From Heterocephalus glaber (Eukaryota; Chordata; Mammalia; Rodentia; Bathyergidae), in NCBI RefSeq assembly GCF_000247695.1, contig NW_004624881.1, forward strand, positions 776,004 through 840,003: DNA of 64,000 nucleotides, given 5' to 3'. Positions 1 through 12,049 of the stretch are shown one piece after another. How positions within the stretch are numbered: position 1 is the first letter of the stretch; the number at the start of each line of letters is the position of its first letter. The notes under the pieces were generated by a model, which was not told where the DNA came from, did not search any database, and saw nothing but the letters and a program-made list of their open reading frames with translations. Made by a program: the position numbers and the translations under genes.

Positions 1-2840
1 TAAATACCTTTTTCCTTCCTTCTCTCCCCCAAACCAATTTCTTACTAATATCTATTCTTCAGCAAAGGTAAAGACCTCAAGTACAAGGCAAGTCCAGTTT
101 AAAAGCTCAAAATAGGAAAAAAATTAACTATGCTGTAATGTACACATACATAGTAAAATTAATTTAAAAAGACAGAGGAGACAAGTCTCCAGTGGCTCTC
201 ACGGTGCCTTTCCATCCATTAGGCCTGGATGGGGGTGGCCATGTTCTCTGGGACTGGGCAACACCCCACAGAGCCCTGTGTGCTTCTGGTCTCTAGAGGA
301 TGGGGTGCAGGAACGATCAGCACTGCCTTGCAGTGGGGTACACAGGTCCTGTGCTGTGCTGCAGCTCCCTGTGATTGAGGGGGAAAAGAGAAGGGGACGG
401 TGTCTGGGTTTGAGGGGCTGATAACTGGTGCTGCAGGTGAGAAAATGTAGTATCTTTTCCTCACCCAGACATCTTCATGAAAAAGAGAGGGGTCAACAAA
501 AGCATAAAAAATTCAACAATCTAGTTTTTGTGGCACTGGAGTCTTCAGAAATAAAACTCCAAAGATCCAGGGAAAAATGTGTTTTCATGATGGTCACACA
601 GGACTCTGATTGGAAGATACTGGGGTGTGATCTCATGGTAATAACTTCAGGAGGGGAACTGGGCAAGGCTGGGTCCTTCCTGGCCTGTTTGTGACATTTC
701 TTCCCTTTGGTTGCAGGGCAGGACCCTTCTAGAATGAGGGTCTTAGGACCTCCTTTCAGAGGGAGAGTAGAGAAATCTTCCATGGCAGCTCTCAGGGAGG
801 AAGGAGGAAGAAGGTAAGGGAGTGCCATTTCCCCTTTCTGCTTCTGCAGTTTTCTCAATTTCTTTCAGCTTAAAATATTCAGGAAAATTATTCAGTACAC
901 CAAGGTCCCATATTCTGGGGTGTCATATTCTGAGCCCTAAGAATTGGATTTAAAAACTTTCACATTCATGTACTTAGTCATAATAGACTAAACTAGTTGA
1001 AGCAGTTAAATGACATAATCAACTCTGTCAAAAAGTGTCCTTATCTGTGAGTGTCTACACAGCCATAGGAATCCAACTATCACTGGATGGGCCTGTGACA
1101 GGACAGAGACTTGTGATGTGGGAAGGGGACTGGGAATGGTGGTAGATGGGGGGGAATAGAACTAAAAGTTATGAAGATGGGATGTGTATAGAAACTGAAT
1201 CCTAATGGAGAATATATACCTAATAAAATAAATACAAAGAGAGAAGATGGGGTCCTCAAGTCACCCTGCCCACAGAAGAGCTTCCTGTCACAGAAAAGCA
1301 TTTCCAGATGACAAAAAGAGTCACTGTCAGATGTGTTAGGTGGAACCAAATAAGCCCACACTGAGAAGGCAGTGTGAGTGCACACAGAGTGAGCTACAGC
1401 CCGGCCTGGGGTTCTTATGTGTTCTTGGGTCCTTTGGGGTCTTAGGATGTATTTTCTTGTGTCTGTCACTATACCTATTAGTGGGGTCATTCAGAATGGA
1501 AACCATTTGCATGTGTTTGAAGTTTGTACATAGTTTGTATAAAATTCTGTATCCAGGGGTAGAATTCTCTGGAATTTGGGAACCTGTAGTGTTAGAGGAG
1601 AAGCGAAGCACCAGTTTATAAGCTTATTGTATCTTAAAGACCTGGGTATTTTTTTCTTTTTGAGTGGTGAATATCCTGGGAGGGGAAAATAGGCATGGTT
1701 AATCCTGGGTAAATTTGTTTCTTGAAGCTGCCATTTTCTTAAAGTGCAATTGTAACATTATCATTGTTTCTGTCTCTTTTATTCCTATGTGTGTCTTCTA
1801 TTCCACCTTGCAGCTGTTAGGATTGTGCCAAAAGAGTCAAGAAATAATGACAGGACTGCAATACTGAAAGTGAATTCTCAGACCTGAAGATACTTTGTTT
1901 TGCATTTTTCTCCTTTCATTGCATGTACTCTTCCTTTTCTCCTTTTACACAGAATCAAACCTATGTGGCCTCTGTATTACAGCCTTTCCCACATCCTCAC
2001 AGGGCTTCAGCACAAATTCTCCTCAAATTCTCTCCTGAGTCACTGATTTCTCCCCCAGCACCAGACCATTCACACCAAACCCAAACAAGCATGGCATCGT
2101 GTACAGGAGAAAGTGTAGATTAACTCCATGTCCCTTGCCTATATAACTTGGTCTCTCCTGTTACTCAGAGAAAACTTCCATTTCTTCTATTCACATGGCA
2201 TCCTGCAATGGCCTTTTTAACAGTTGAAACTTCCAACTGTTGTACCAAAGCACTCAAGGCCCTCTCTGTTCTGCTCCCTGAAGGTTTTCAGATTCATCTT
2301 CTCCACTCTTTATTTCTGTTAGATAAGTGACTCTGTTCCTCCTTGTGGACACACCATCTCTGTTCCACTACATGGGCACTGGCTGTATTTCCTGCCTGGA
2401 TGGCTCCATCTCTGTTCTCCCTGTGCCCTATTTTGCTCAAATGCAGTCCCCTGGGGACCTTCCTGAACAACACAGCTAGGCAGCCCTCCACCTATCTCCA
2501 CCTTCCCACATCATCATTGCATTTCCTATGTACACTACATGGGTTGTATCTTTAACCTTTTATTGAAGTATAAGTTCAAAATATTAAACATACAGAAATT
2601 TGAACCCGGTTAATTATGTCAAGCTGAACTCTGGCTGGTAAATCAGTGCATGGAAAGAAAGAGAAAAGTACCAGAACCCAGAAGCCTGTGCACACACCCA
2701 TCCAGTGATGTGTTCCAAGATCATAGATTAGTTTTACTGGATCTACACTTCATATAAATGTACTTTTTGAGCAGGGCATAGTGGTTATAGGATTAATCTA
2801 TGTGGCTGCAAGTAGAATTAGAACATCTAGTTTTATGGTA
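1..2840. other. Intergenic DNA, no gene recognised
   Basis: No conserved coding sequence is recognisable. Open frames here are short and lack family motifs. The stretch around 2,170-2,490 has the pyrimidine-rich, GC-moderate look of an old L2-like relic, but I cannot fix its ends. The rest is unassigned. Confidence 0.5.
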
Positions 2841-2844
2841 TTGT

Positions 2845-3310
2845 GACAAAGTAGAACAGCTCATTGCTCTAGTCAAGTTTTATAGCTCTGTGTCACAGCT
2901 AAATGCCCAAGCTCTGAGGCACAGCTGAATGTTACAGTTCAGTGTTACAGCTCTGGGTGGCAGCTATCTCAATTTGAGAATTTAAGAATATGAAGGTCAC
3001 TGGTGGAGAAAATCCTTTTCCTTGTGCCCGCTTTGGAGTTCATACTGCAAAGACTGAGAACTTCACCAGAAATGGGAGCATCCTTATATAGGGATCTGCT
3101 GGGTAGGTGAGCAGGCACTGAAGCAGGTGGGCTGAGTTACAGAACATTCCTGAAACACATACTGGTTGATCATGCTCAAAGAAGCAGAGGGGTGGTGTTA
3201 AGGAAATATTCCTGGAAGGCACCAGCTAACAGAACATTCTTGAAAGGTCATGCACTTCAAATACTTGCAAAACAGTTTGATACATTGGGCAGGAGCACTG
3301 CCGCACAAAC
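2845..3310 (-). repeat. LTR-like dispersed repeat, copy 1
   Basis: This stretch matches 51,640-52,060 over most of its length: both contain short reiterations of the type CACAGCT...TGTTACAG, then a block with GGTCACT...GGAGAAAA, GGGAGC(A/T)TCCTT, GGGTAGG and ACAGAACATTC. In the second copy the minus strand carries AATAAAG in a plausible poly(A)-signal position, so I read both copies as minus-strand LTRs of an unidentified retroelement. Family assignment is not possible by eye. Confidence 0.5.
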
Positions 3311-3319
3311 TTACATTTC

Positions 3320-4910
3320 TGGAAAAAAACATTTTGTGGAAAAAAACATGGAGGCAAAGCAGAGGCAAGAGAAAGGGCTGTCTTATTGTGTACTATTGCT
3401 CTATCACTATGATTATGTCACGATGTATTTATCCATTTCAACATCAGTGCACCAGTGGGCTTCTGGAAGCCCATACAGTGTACCTATTGCTGTTGTCTCT
3501 TGGTGGACATTATGGATATATCAGGAGGTGGCCCAACATGGATGTGCTGGGCACAAGATGTGGATATGCTAAGCTTTGTCACTTCTACCACAGAGAACAT
3601 TGTAGGGATATAAAATTTATTTAATTTGCTTTTTGTCTTTTTGCACAGTCTTTCCTCCACTGGACTGTGAATTTCTTTAGGGTAGGGGCTTTTATTGATC
3701 ACTGAATGAATGAGAAAGTTACGTCTATATGATAGAAGGTTTTACTGGTAAAATTTCTAGTAATCTTGGCATCTACTGCACACAAGAACCCTGAAGTCTG
3801 TACTTGAGGTCCACTGTCCTTACCTGCAAAACAGAACTCGATGAGCCTCATTTGTGCTAAGAGGGTTAGAGGTCAAGGAAGCTGACAGGGCATATCCTTG
3901 ATTAATTTTATAGAAAGATTGATCCATGTGGTGTTGGCCATGCCATGATGAAGTTTCTATAATGGTGTTTCCACATAGCTCCTGAAAATTTCATTGAAGC
4001 TGCCACTTCCATCCTTTAGGAATTCCTTACATAACCATGGCAGGGGTTGTACATGATTGTTATCTGCTTTCTGTCCTCAAGTCCATGGTGACTGGGAATA
4101 TGGAGATAAACATGAGCTAACCTGTATTACTGTGATGGTTCACAGTTCACCTTGAGGATAATTTAACACCTCTAAAAAGTGTTTCCATATCTTCCCAAAC
4201 CAAAGAGTTGTTTGTTTCACCAGAGCTTGGCGAAGCTCCTCAGAGTATGTTCTGAAGACCTCTGCTCTGGGTGCTGTTTTTTGTTTTTCATCCATTGGTT
4301 GTAACTTATCACACACAGAGTCTTCACTGTGTGTCATTGGAAAGAAACAGAATTTAAGTACTGATGTTTTACTGAAATGAGGACAATGTTTGACCTCAAT
4401 GAGGACGATCAGCATTTGAGCAAACTGTGTTCAGTGAAGCTTCCAAGCCCCAGGTGATGAGGCACAAAACAACTCACCAACTGTGCTGAGATGCTCAGGG
4501 AAGATAACCTTCTACATCTCTTTATATGGTGAGATAGGTTTAGACACCAGTACCATTAGTCCTGTCTTCCCTCTTGCTACCCTTGATATTGTCCATGATA
4601 TTTTAAGTTTTGAGTGACTTCTTATACCTACAAGAGGATAAAGTCCTGGGAAACATTTTCTCATTTGTGTTGTGGAAGCCACTGGATATTTATTTTGACT
4701 ACATGTGAACAGGTTAGGAAAAGGGAAGATATCAGAAAGAAAGGAAGAGATGAGAGAAGAGGGGTTAAGAAGGAAGATTTTGTCAATGTTTGCTTTCCTG
4801 TCCACCCAAACCATTCCTTCTGGTTCTTTCTAAAGTGTGACATCACCACCCTAACTCAGTATCTCCATCCCTATGCCCATAAGACTGAGCCAACCCTCAG
4901 AAGGCTTCTC
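3320..4910. other. Intergenic DNA downstream of OR2T-like pseudogene
   Basis: No gene is supported. A 91-codon minus-strand open frame at 4,140-4,415 has no motif I recognise and was not called. The stretch lies 3' of the minus-strand receptor pseudogene that ends at 4,918. Confidence 0.45.
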
Positions 4911-4917
4911 CAGACAC

Positions 4918-5860
4918 TCACTGGAAAGACCTGATGCTCCCCAGCACCCTCCTTAGTGCCCCAGCCACATCCCTGTTTCTCAGACTGTAGATGAGGGGGT
5001 TCAGCATGGGTGTGAGTATGGTGTAGAACACAGAGAAGACTTTGTCTTGGGCTGGTGTGTGGTAAGAGAGTGGCAGCATGTAAGTGTACATGGTGGCCAG
5101 GTAGCACAGGGTCACAACAAGCATGTGGAATGAGCAGGTGGCAAAGGCCCTCTTTCTGCCCTCCACTAAGCTCATGTGGTAGACTGTGGTCAGGAAGCAG
5201 GCATAGGAAGTGATCACCACAGAGAACAAGAGTGGCATCAGCATAGAGCACACATACATCACTGTCTCATACAGGACTGTGTCTGCACATCCCAGGCTCA
5301 GCACTGTGGGAACCTCACAGAAGAAGTGGTGAATCTCCCAGGAGCCAAAGAAGGGGAAGCTCATGGTGATGGGCGTGAGGAGGAAGCCATCCAGAGAGCC
5401 CCCAAACCAGGAGCCTGCTATGATCATCCAGCACACTCAGCAGCTCAGGAGCACCAGGTACCGCAGGGTGTGACAGATGGCCACATAGTGGTCATAGACC
5501 ATGAGCCCCAGCAGGAAGAACTTGGCCCCCACCAGGATGAGGTAGAGGAAGTGCAGAGCTGTGCACCCCACAGAAGAAATGGTTCTCTGGCCCAGCATCT
5601 TGGGAACGATGGTTGAGATGTACATCATGTCAATCAAGAAAAGGTGGCTGAGCAGGAAGTACATGGGTGTGTGGAGGTGCGAGTCAGTGTAGATCAGAAA
5701 GATCATCATCCATTTGGCCAGCAGTATGGTGAGGAAAATGGCAGAGATGGTGGCAAACAGGAGATGTGAAGTTTCCTCTCTGGTGTACAGCCCCAGAATT
5801 GTGAAGTCATTGTGGCCAGCATAACCACTATCTTTATAACACTGTTGCTTCTGGTGACGT
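4918..5860 (-). pseudogene. Olfactory receptor pseudogene, OR2T-like
   Basis: Seven-helix odorant receptor of the class II (tetrapod) type, which in life couples to Golf in olfactory neurons. The minus strand reads through nearly the whole protein. N-terminal DFTILGLY and TM1 with LLAKWMMIFLI (the usual GN is replaced) lead into HTPMYFLLS in TM2. TM3 ends in MVYDHYVAIC, where DRY has become DHY. ITMSFPF, then HHFFCEVP, follow in extracellular loop 2. RKRAFATC is in TM6 and [12 protein letters not shown] in TM7, before the stop at 4,918-4,920. HHFFCEVP, the TITMSFPF-type loop and the overall match place it in the OR2T/OR2M branch. Lesions: an in-frame TGA at 5,434-5,436, just after the TM3-TM4 loop, and no usable start, since the frame upstream of DFTILGL runs into TGA without an ATG. 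The stop lies in TGC TGA where relatives have two arginine codons, consistent with CpG decay. The upstream limit is approximate. Confidence 0.9.
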
Positions 5861-8790
5861 CTATGTTGTCACTCAGTCACTAGTGTGAGTTGTCTCGGAC
5901 TTAGGCCCAAAGGCCTTGGCTGCATCCTGAGCAAACACTTCCTGTCAGGCCATCCAGATTGTGTGGGATGAAATGAATTGGGAAATACAAACTATTCTTG
6001 TAAATTAAAACTGAAAGAATCATCCAATAAAGATGAAATTACCATGCAAAATGATTTATGTTTATTTTAAAGAAAAAGTTTAATTTTAGGGTGATGAGGA
6101 ATTATCATTTACATTATGATTAGCATAATTATTAGCAATCAGTATTGGCCTTTAGGATTTAGAGGAAATAGTGCAGGGATATACATATTGAGCTATTTTC
6201 CACCTATTATTTTTGGGAATTGGATATTTTTCATAGTAGTTATTAAGAGAAACTCAAATGACTGTGTTTCATATAATTTTAGGCTATGATAAAGAATAAA
6301 AATGCAAACTTTATATGAGAATAAAGGATGATATTTCATATTTTAAGGCTAAATATGTAAAAGGTATTTTACCAAATTGTGGGCTAAATTGACTACGCTA
6401 ATCTGATACACCTCTAAATATTCTAAAGTTGTGAGCACCTGAGTCAATTGCACAGAAAAAATAATACTATTGAACACAGTGGTGAAGGCACTGTGAAGCC
6501 ATAGGTGTGCTAAGTGGTTTGTATCTGTTGACTTTTGGATCCCACTCAGGATAAACTCAGGAAGCAGGGAGCTAAGAAATCCTTCTTTGGTGCAGAAATT
6601 GGCTGGTCGTGTTGGAGTCAGGCTGTTAGTGGGACAGTGTCTGGACCAGCAGTGTCAGCTCATCCTGTGTTCTACACACACAGAGAACAACAGCTACACT
6701 TCGACTGCATCCACCACATAACATGTGCGAACCCTGTGAATCTCTGAAAACTGTACCTGGGTATAATCATTAATTCAATAAGTGAAAAATGTTCATAATT
6801 GAGAACTCACACAACTTATTATAATCTGCATTGCTGTTTTTAAGAGTGTAAATAATGTTTACTTTTTTATTTCATTCTGCCTATTTCAGAATCTTTGGTG
6901 TCACATTTCATAAAGTTTCCTAATACTATGTGTAATTTCATCTCATTTAGAATCTGTATCTCCTGCTTTATGACTATTACTATTTGCAAAGTTGAGGATC
7001 AAACTGAAGACCTTGTGTCTGCTATGCATGTAGTCTAGTAAACCATGCCTTAAAAGGAAAACTACTGTGCAGTGTGAGGAATGGCCTATGTATCAGTTCT
7101 TGGACACTGTCTGCACTTCAGGTTTAACTTGTATCCTGTCCTAAGTCCTCAATAACAAGGAGAATGGACGTGTGCTGTTGCATTGTTAAATATATTTCTA
7201 GGCTCTCTGTCCATACTCACACATAACAGTTTTTACAATTTAAAAAAATTTATGTGAAAGTAAGAGAAAATTTCATAACAATATTATAAGAGAACAGTAG
7301 TTGATATACTGTGCATCATTATTTTCAAAGCAGTTACTCAAATTACAAGACAGACCTAAAAGATTCCTTCTCACAAAATGGAAACATTGAGATAATAGCA
7401 CAAAAGTTTCTTTTCAATGAACAAACAGAATCTAGTAGAGTAAATGAAACAAATTAGCATATACATTAAAATACCTTTGAGTCAGTTAAATAGCTAATTT
7501 AGAGGATTATTTGAAGTTCCTACTTGCTATGTATCTATCTTCTATTTTGCTCCTTATTTGTCTCTATATATTTTATTATCTCAGGCTGTCTGTCTTCTCC
7601 TCCAGCTAGTGAATGGATGGCTACTTCTGTTTTGCAGGTTACCAACTTTGTCTTTTTGCTCATAAAAGGTCTAATTTATCAGACAGGAAGCCCTCCACAA
7701 TGTGAACTCCAATTCTAAATGAAATATCTGGTGGTGTTATCTGCTCTCACTATGAGGAGAAGAACGAGATGGACCTATACATGTTGCTGGGCACAGATTG
7801 TCACTGTCCTATGATGTGGTATGAAATAAATGCTAAAGAAGCATCCACACTGAATCTGTGCCTCCACACAGGACATTTTTCCTGGATGACCTGAGCTCCT
7901 CTCCTGTTCACCACATGACCTAATTCTGTGACCCTGGAGTGTCCTCCCATTCCCTGAGCCTCATATCTGTATAGTAGGTTGAGCTAATAAAGCATACAGG
8001 GCTGCTTTAAGGATTAAATAAGAAATTTAGATTTATTGGTGAAAATATTTTATAGAGTGTAAACCAGAATGCCAGTGATATACACATAATGCAATTTTTC
8101 ACCACTATTGATAAGTGTGGGAGAATTACCAATCCCTCTTTTAAACAACCCAGATACTCAACTAAAATCTGAATTTGAGTGGAAATACCACTTGATCTTC
8201 TGGTCTGTTAAGCCAGGGAATCTGAGCACATTTCAGTACTTAGAGTCTGTTCCATTTTGCTCAAACATCCCTTGACTTGAAGGAAATGGTACTAGTAAAA
8301 ATTTTCAGGAAAAAACATAGCTCAAGTATAACTAAGCCTGAAAGAATTCTCCATGACTTCATAGGGCATTGATATATTTGGCCTGCTAATTATACCCAAG
8401 AAACAAAAGTTACTGGATAACATGGGAAAACTATTGAATAAAATAGTCTTTCACTAGGTTACTGTTTATTACATAACATCACACACTAAGAGAAGGCCTT
8501 GTATTCATTTCATGCTGACATTTGCAAGTATCCTCTCCTGGGCTTACGGGGGTGCATGTTTGGTTGAGCACCCATGGTTACCAAATTCTGTCTCCCTCAT
8601 GGCAGCAGTTTGAAGGCAGGATGGAATCCCGGAGCAGGTCTATGATGATCAAGATACCCACCACTCATATTGAGTGAGAGTCAACTCTGTTTACAATGGG
8701 CCGCTGCTAGGTTACCACTGGTGAGGCTTCTGCCAAGCTAAAGAGCAGGACCCATGTTCCTGCATCACTGAGTCCTACTGCTGGGAACTT
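5861..8790. other. AT-rich intergenic DNA
   Basis: About 2.9 kb upstream of the OR2T-like pseudogene with no coding or repeat family that I can name. The composition is AT-rich and open frames are short and motif-free. An OR 5'-UTR exon and promoter would be expected somewhere here, but I cannot locate them. Confidence 0.45.
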
Positions 8791-8799
8791 CTACGCTGC

Positions 8800-9250
8800 C
8801 TTGGATCAAACCTACCCCATGCTTTTTCTCCTGTCTCTTCCAATCTCTGCGAAACAGTTTTCTCCCCTTTTAATTCTCAACCTTTCATACTATGAAGATG
8901 TTTACTGTTTGCCTTCTTTGAACCTTCACTTTCAGCATGGACTTCTTTCCCTGATTTCCACACACACATATTGCACTTCCTGGGCACATCAGTATAACAT
9001 GCCCAGAGGGGAACAATATCTGTTTTCTGTCTACACTAAAGTCACTAGTCTGTTCTGAATCTGTCATTCATCCTCACTTCCTACCTGATCTCCATCACAC
9101 TCCAGAGTTCCTCTCCTCTCCTCTGTCTATGAGGCTATTTAGGGAATTCCCTTTGTGATCCTGGTCCCTTCCTAAATTCCTTCCCTATATCTTTCTCTTG
9201 TGTCTCATTCTTTAACTTTGACAAGGTCCAATTCCTTGGCATGGCTAACA
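8800..9250. other. Pyrimidine-rich non-coding DNA before gap
   Basis: The segment is rich in CTT/TCC on the plus strand and may be the internal part of an old retroelement. No open frame of substance is present. It is cut by the assembly gap. Confidence 0.3.
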
Positions 9251-9350
9251 NNNNNNNNNNNNNNNNNNNNNNNNNNNNNNNNNNNNNNNNNNNNNNNNNN
9301 NNNNNNNNNNNNNNNNNNNNNNNNNNNNNNNNNNNNNNNNNNNNNNNNNN
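9251..9350. other. Assembly gap (100 N)
   Basis: Exactly 100 undetermined bases, the conventional placeholder for a gap of unknown length. Open frames drawn across it are meaningless. Confidence 0.98.
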
Positions 9351-9639
9351 GCTCCCTTCTGTTCTACCCCTCCTCAGATTGTCAGATATTCCAGCCCTGG
9401 AAACCTCAAGGCACCTCCTGCTTCATTTCTCCACTCATCCTTTCTAACACATCCTTCTGCCCAAGTTGGTCTCTTGTTTCAGTCAACCCTTCTTTCTAAA
9501 TCCATTTACTGTCTTCTTACATGTTCAATCTTCAGCCTCTTCCTCTTTATGCTTCACATTTAATCCAGTTCAGGAGACAGTAATTTTACATTCTAAGTAT
9601 CTTTATAGTCCATACACTTCTCTCTAACTGTGCAGCTAC

Positions 9640-9840
9640 CACCATGGTCCACAATACTATCATCTGTGGTGTGGGCACTCACACCCACTCCTCACCATTT
9701 CCATTCTTGTCTCCTTCAAAGTATTCTTCATGCTACAGCCACAGTAATCTTTAAAAATGCAAATCTTCTCAATTTATTTCTTCTTCTTGCCCTGAAAGTC
9801 TTCAATGATTTTAAGTAGGTTAAAGAGTAAAATCTTTTGA
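9640..9840 (+). mobile_element. L2-like LINE fragment
   Basis: The plus strand reads as a degraded 3' part of an L2 LINE: a block with CTACAGCCACAGTAATCTTTAAAAATGCAAATC followed by a CCTGAAAGTCTTCAATG-type block, in the order I know from L2. Ends are approximate; the identification rests on remembered consensus only. Confidence 0.5.
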
Positions 9841-9869
9841 AGCACTAAGAGAAAGATTTTAATACTGAA

Positions 9870-10170
9870 AACAGTAAAATATTGAAGAAAGTAATTGTAG
9901 ATGCCACAAATAAACAAAATGGTCTCTGTCTTCCTAAATTGGAAGAATCAGAATTGCTAAAATTCTTAACATGTCTATACTTCCCAACCATCTACAAATT
10001 CAATGCAGTTCTTTTCAAAATTTCAATATTATTTCTCATGAAAAACATTTTAATTATTTATGTAACCATAAAATATTGCATGTATCCAAAGCAATCCTGA
10101 AGAAAAATAACAAAGCTGTAATCATTGTAATACCAGACTTCAATGTCTAGTATCAATTGACAGTAGCACA
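9870..10170 (+). mobile_element. L1 ORF2 fragment
   Basis: Degraded plus-strand copy of the stretch of L1 ORF2 just after the reverse transcriptase domain: ACAAATTCAATGCAGTTC, then AAAGCAATCCTGAAGAAAAATAACAAAGCTG and ACCAGACTTCAATGTCTA are L1 ORF2 signatures. No open reading frame survives. It matches the region that is present on the minus strand at 52,400-52,640. Confidence 0.75.
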
Positions 10171-10564
10171 AACAGCCTGAGAGTAGCATAAAATACAGTT
10201 ATATATTCAATACCCAGTAGTACCAAAAAAAAAAAATACAGTTATATTCACTATTGAATTCTGGGGTTTCCTTCCAGGCTGTTGTTGACCTGTTGTGTCA
10301 CTTGGATTGAATGACTAAGGAACACTGAGATTTTCATTTCTTAAAGGTAAAAGAAAGGAGACAGGAAGGGAGAACAAGCGTGTTCTGAATAAGTGGAAAA
10401 TGAGAGTATGTCGGGCCCACAGGGTGGGCCCAGCAAGAGAAAGAAGAGAATGGCCCTGAGGCCAATACTGCTCTTCTGATGTCAGATCCAGCATCCTATG
10501 CAGGGCTTGGAAGCTCTTCTGCACATGCTTCCTGGCCACTGTGACAGGTCTCCTGGACTGACAG

Positions 10565-11170
10565 ATTGTCTTAGTTGCTTTGCTCACTGTTGAGACAGAA
10601 TACCAGACACCCAAAGTGAAAGGAGGAAATGTTTATTATAGTTGACAGTTTGTAATAGTTTCAGTTCAGAGGTCACTGGCTCCAAGGCACAGTAACATGG
10701 CAGAGGGGCATCACAGAAGAGAAACAGTTCCTGGGGGGCAGAGGTCATCAAACCAGAAGGCAGCTAGTGCTAAGCAGCAAATGACAAGCAACCACAGCAG
10801 CCTTCTTCCTGTCCTTTATATTCTATCCAGGCTATACACCCTTAGGGTGGGGATCAGTCCTACCCAGGAGAGCCTTCCCATATTCCACAGCCAGAACTAT
10901 GCTGAACCAATCAACTGTGCCAAACTAATTTAGTATTCAGTCACTCTTGATCCCTGCATCACACACTTATTCCCAGCATGACACACTCTAGATCCAGCCA
11001 CCTCTGAAAGCCCCACCTATAACTGTTTGAGGCTTTGGGTGGACATCTAGATGGGAGCCATAAAACAAAACATGCCCAGATGCCCAGCTGTTTTGCCATG
11101 CTGTAATCTTCTGCCTTACACTGGCCCATCTTAGTTTAAGAGAGAGTGAGCCCAGAAATAAGCCCTCTCC
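10565..11170 (-). repeat. Probable MaLR/MT-type LTR
   Basis: The minus-strand reading resembles rodent LTRs of the MaLR/MT group: on the plus strand it opens with GAATACCAGACACCCAAAG, GGAGGAAATGTTTATTATAG (an antisense AATAAA) and runs through a GGCAGAGGGGCATC-type block. No matching second LTR was found in the window. Family and limits are uncertain. Confidence 0.35.
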
Positions 11171-11289
11171 CAAGATCAACTGAACTCTCACAAATTTCCA
11201 TAAATACAGAGTAGAGAATGATATTGAAAACCTTTCTATTCAGAAGTAGAAGAATGAAATAGGATGCTTATCTGATACATTCAAAAATC

Positions 11290-12040
11290 ACCTCAGAAAC
11301 TTCATCACATAAAACCTTGTTCTGTGTAACTGTGAGAAGAGAACATAGGAGCATTACTCCTCTCATTGAGCTGGACAAAAACCTCGTGGATATGACTTCT
11401 AATCTCAGATAACAAAGCAAACAAACAAACATTCACACAAGAGTTCATTAAACTATTTTTTCCTGAGAAAAACAAAAACTGTAGAGAGTGAAGAAACAAC
11501 TTGCAGACCGGGAGGAAGTATTTGTAATCCATATACTGATATGTGACTAACGTGGAAATATTTAAGGAACTGAAACAATTCAATATGGAGAACACAAATA
11601 ATCCAGTCCAAGCGGACAGAGCACCTACATAGAAAGTTCTCAGAAGAAGATGTAAAGTGGCACTTAGATACATGGGAAACATTCTCATCACTGCCAGTCA
11701 TCAGGAAATGTAAACTAAACCTGCAAGGAGACATCACCTGACATCTGTTAAGATGGCTACTATCAAAAAGATGAAAGGTGACAGTGTGGGTAAGGTGTGG
11801 AGTAAAATCACCCTTGGGCCCCATTCATGGGTTTGCATATTAGCACCACCATCAAGGGAAACAGCATGGAGGTCCCTCAAAAGAGTAACTATAGAGTTAC
11901 TATGTAATGGAGGAATCCCGTCCCTTGTATCTACGGACCAGAATTAGTCTGCTGAAGGAATATCAGCTTTCTCTTCATGGATGCATTTTTAACGTAGCTA
12001 AGATATGGAAGCAACCTAGTTTTCTTCTTCAGATCTGGGG
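11290..12040 (+). mobile_element. Old L1 3' end fragment
   Basis: Plus-strand remains of the distal part of an ancient L1. Recognisable blocks include AACTTGCAGACCGGGAGGAAG, GTGGCACTTAGATACATGG, TGTTAAGATGGCTACTATCAAAAAG, AAGGTGTGGAG and ATGGAAGCAACCTAGT, in L1 order. There is no intact frame. It is followed directly by the 5' part of a different, younger L1. Confidence 0.7.
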
Positions 12041-12049
12041 TAAAAAATA

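Noticed and set aside
4140..4415. 91-codon minus-strand open frame (EELRQALVKQTTLWFGKIW)
   Set aside because: No recognised domain, no partner exon, and a length compatible with chance. Kept out of the gene list.
9200..9499. Open frames crossing the N run
   Set aside because: They are translations of undetermined bases.
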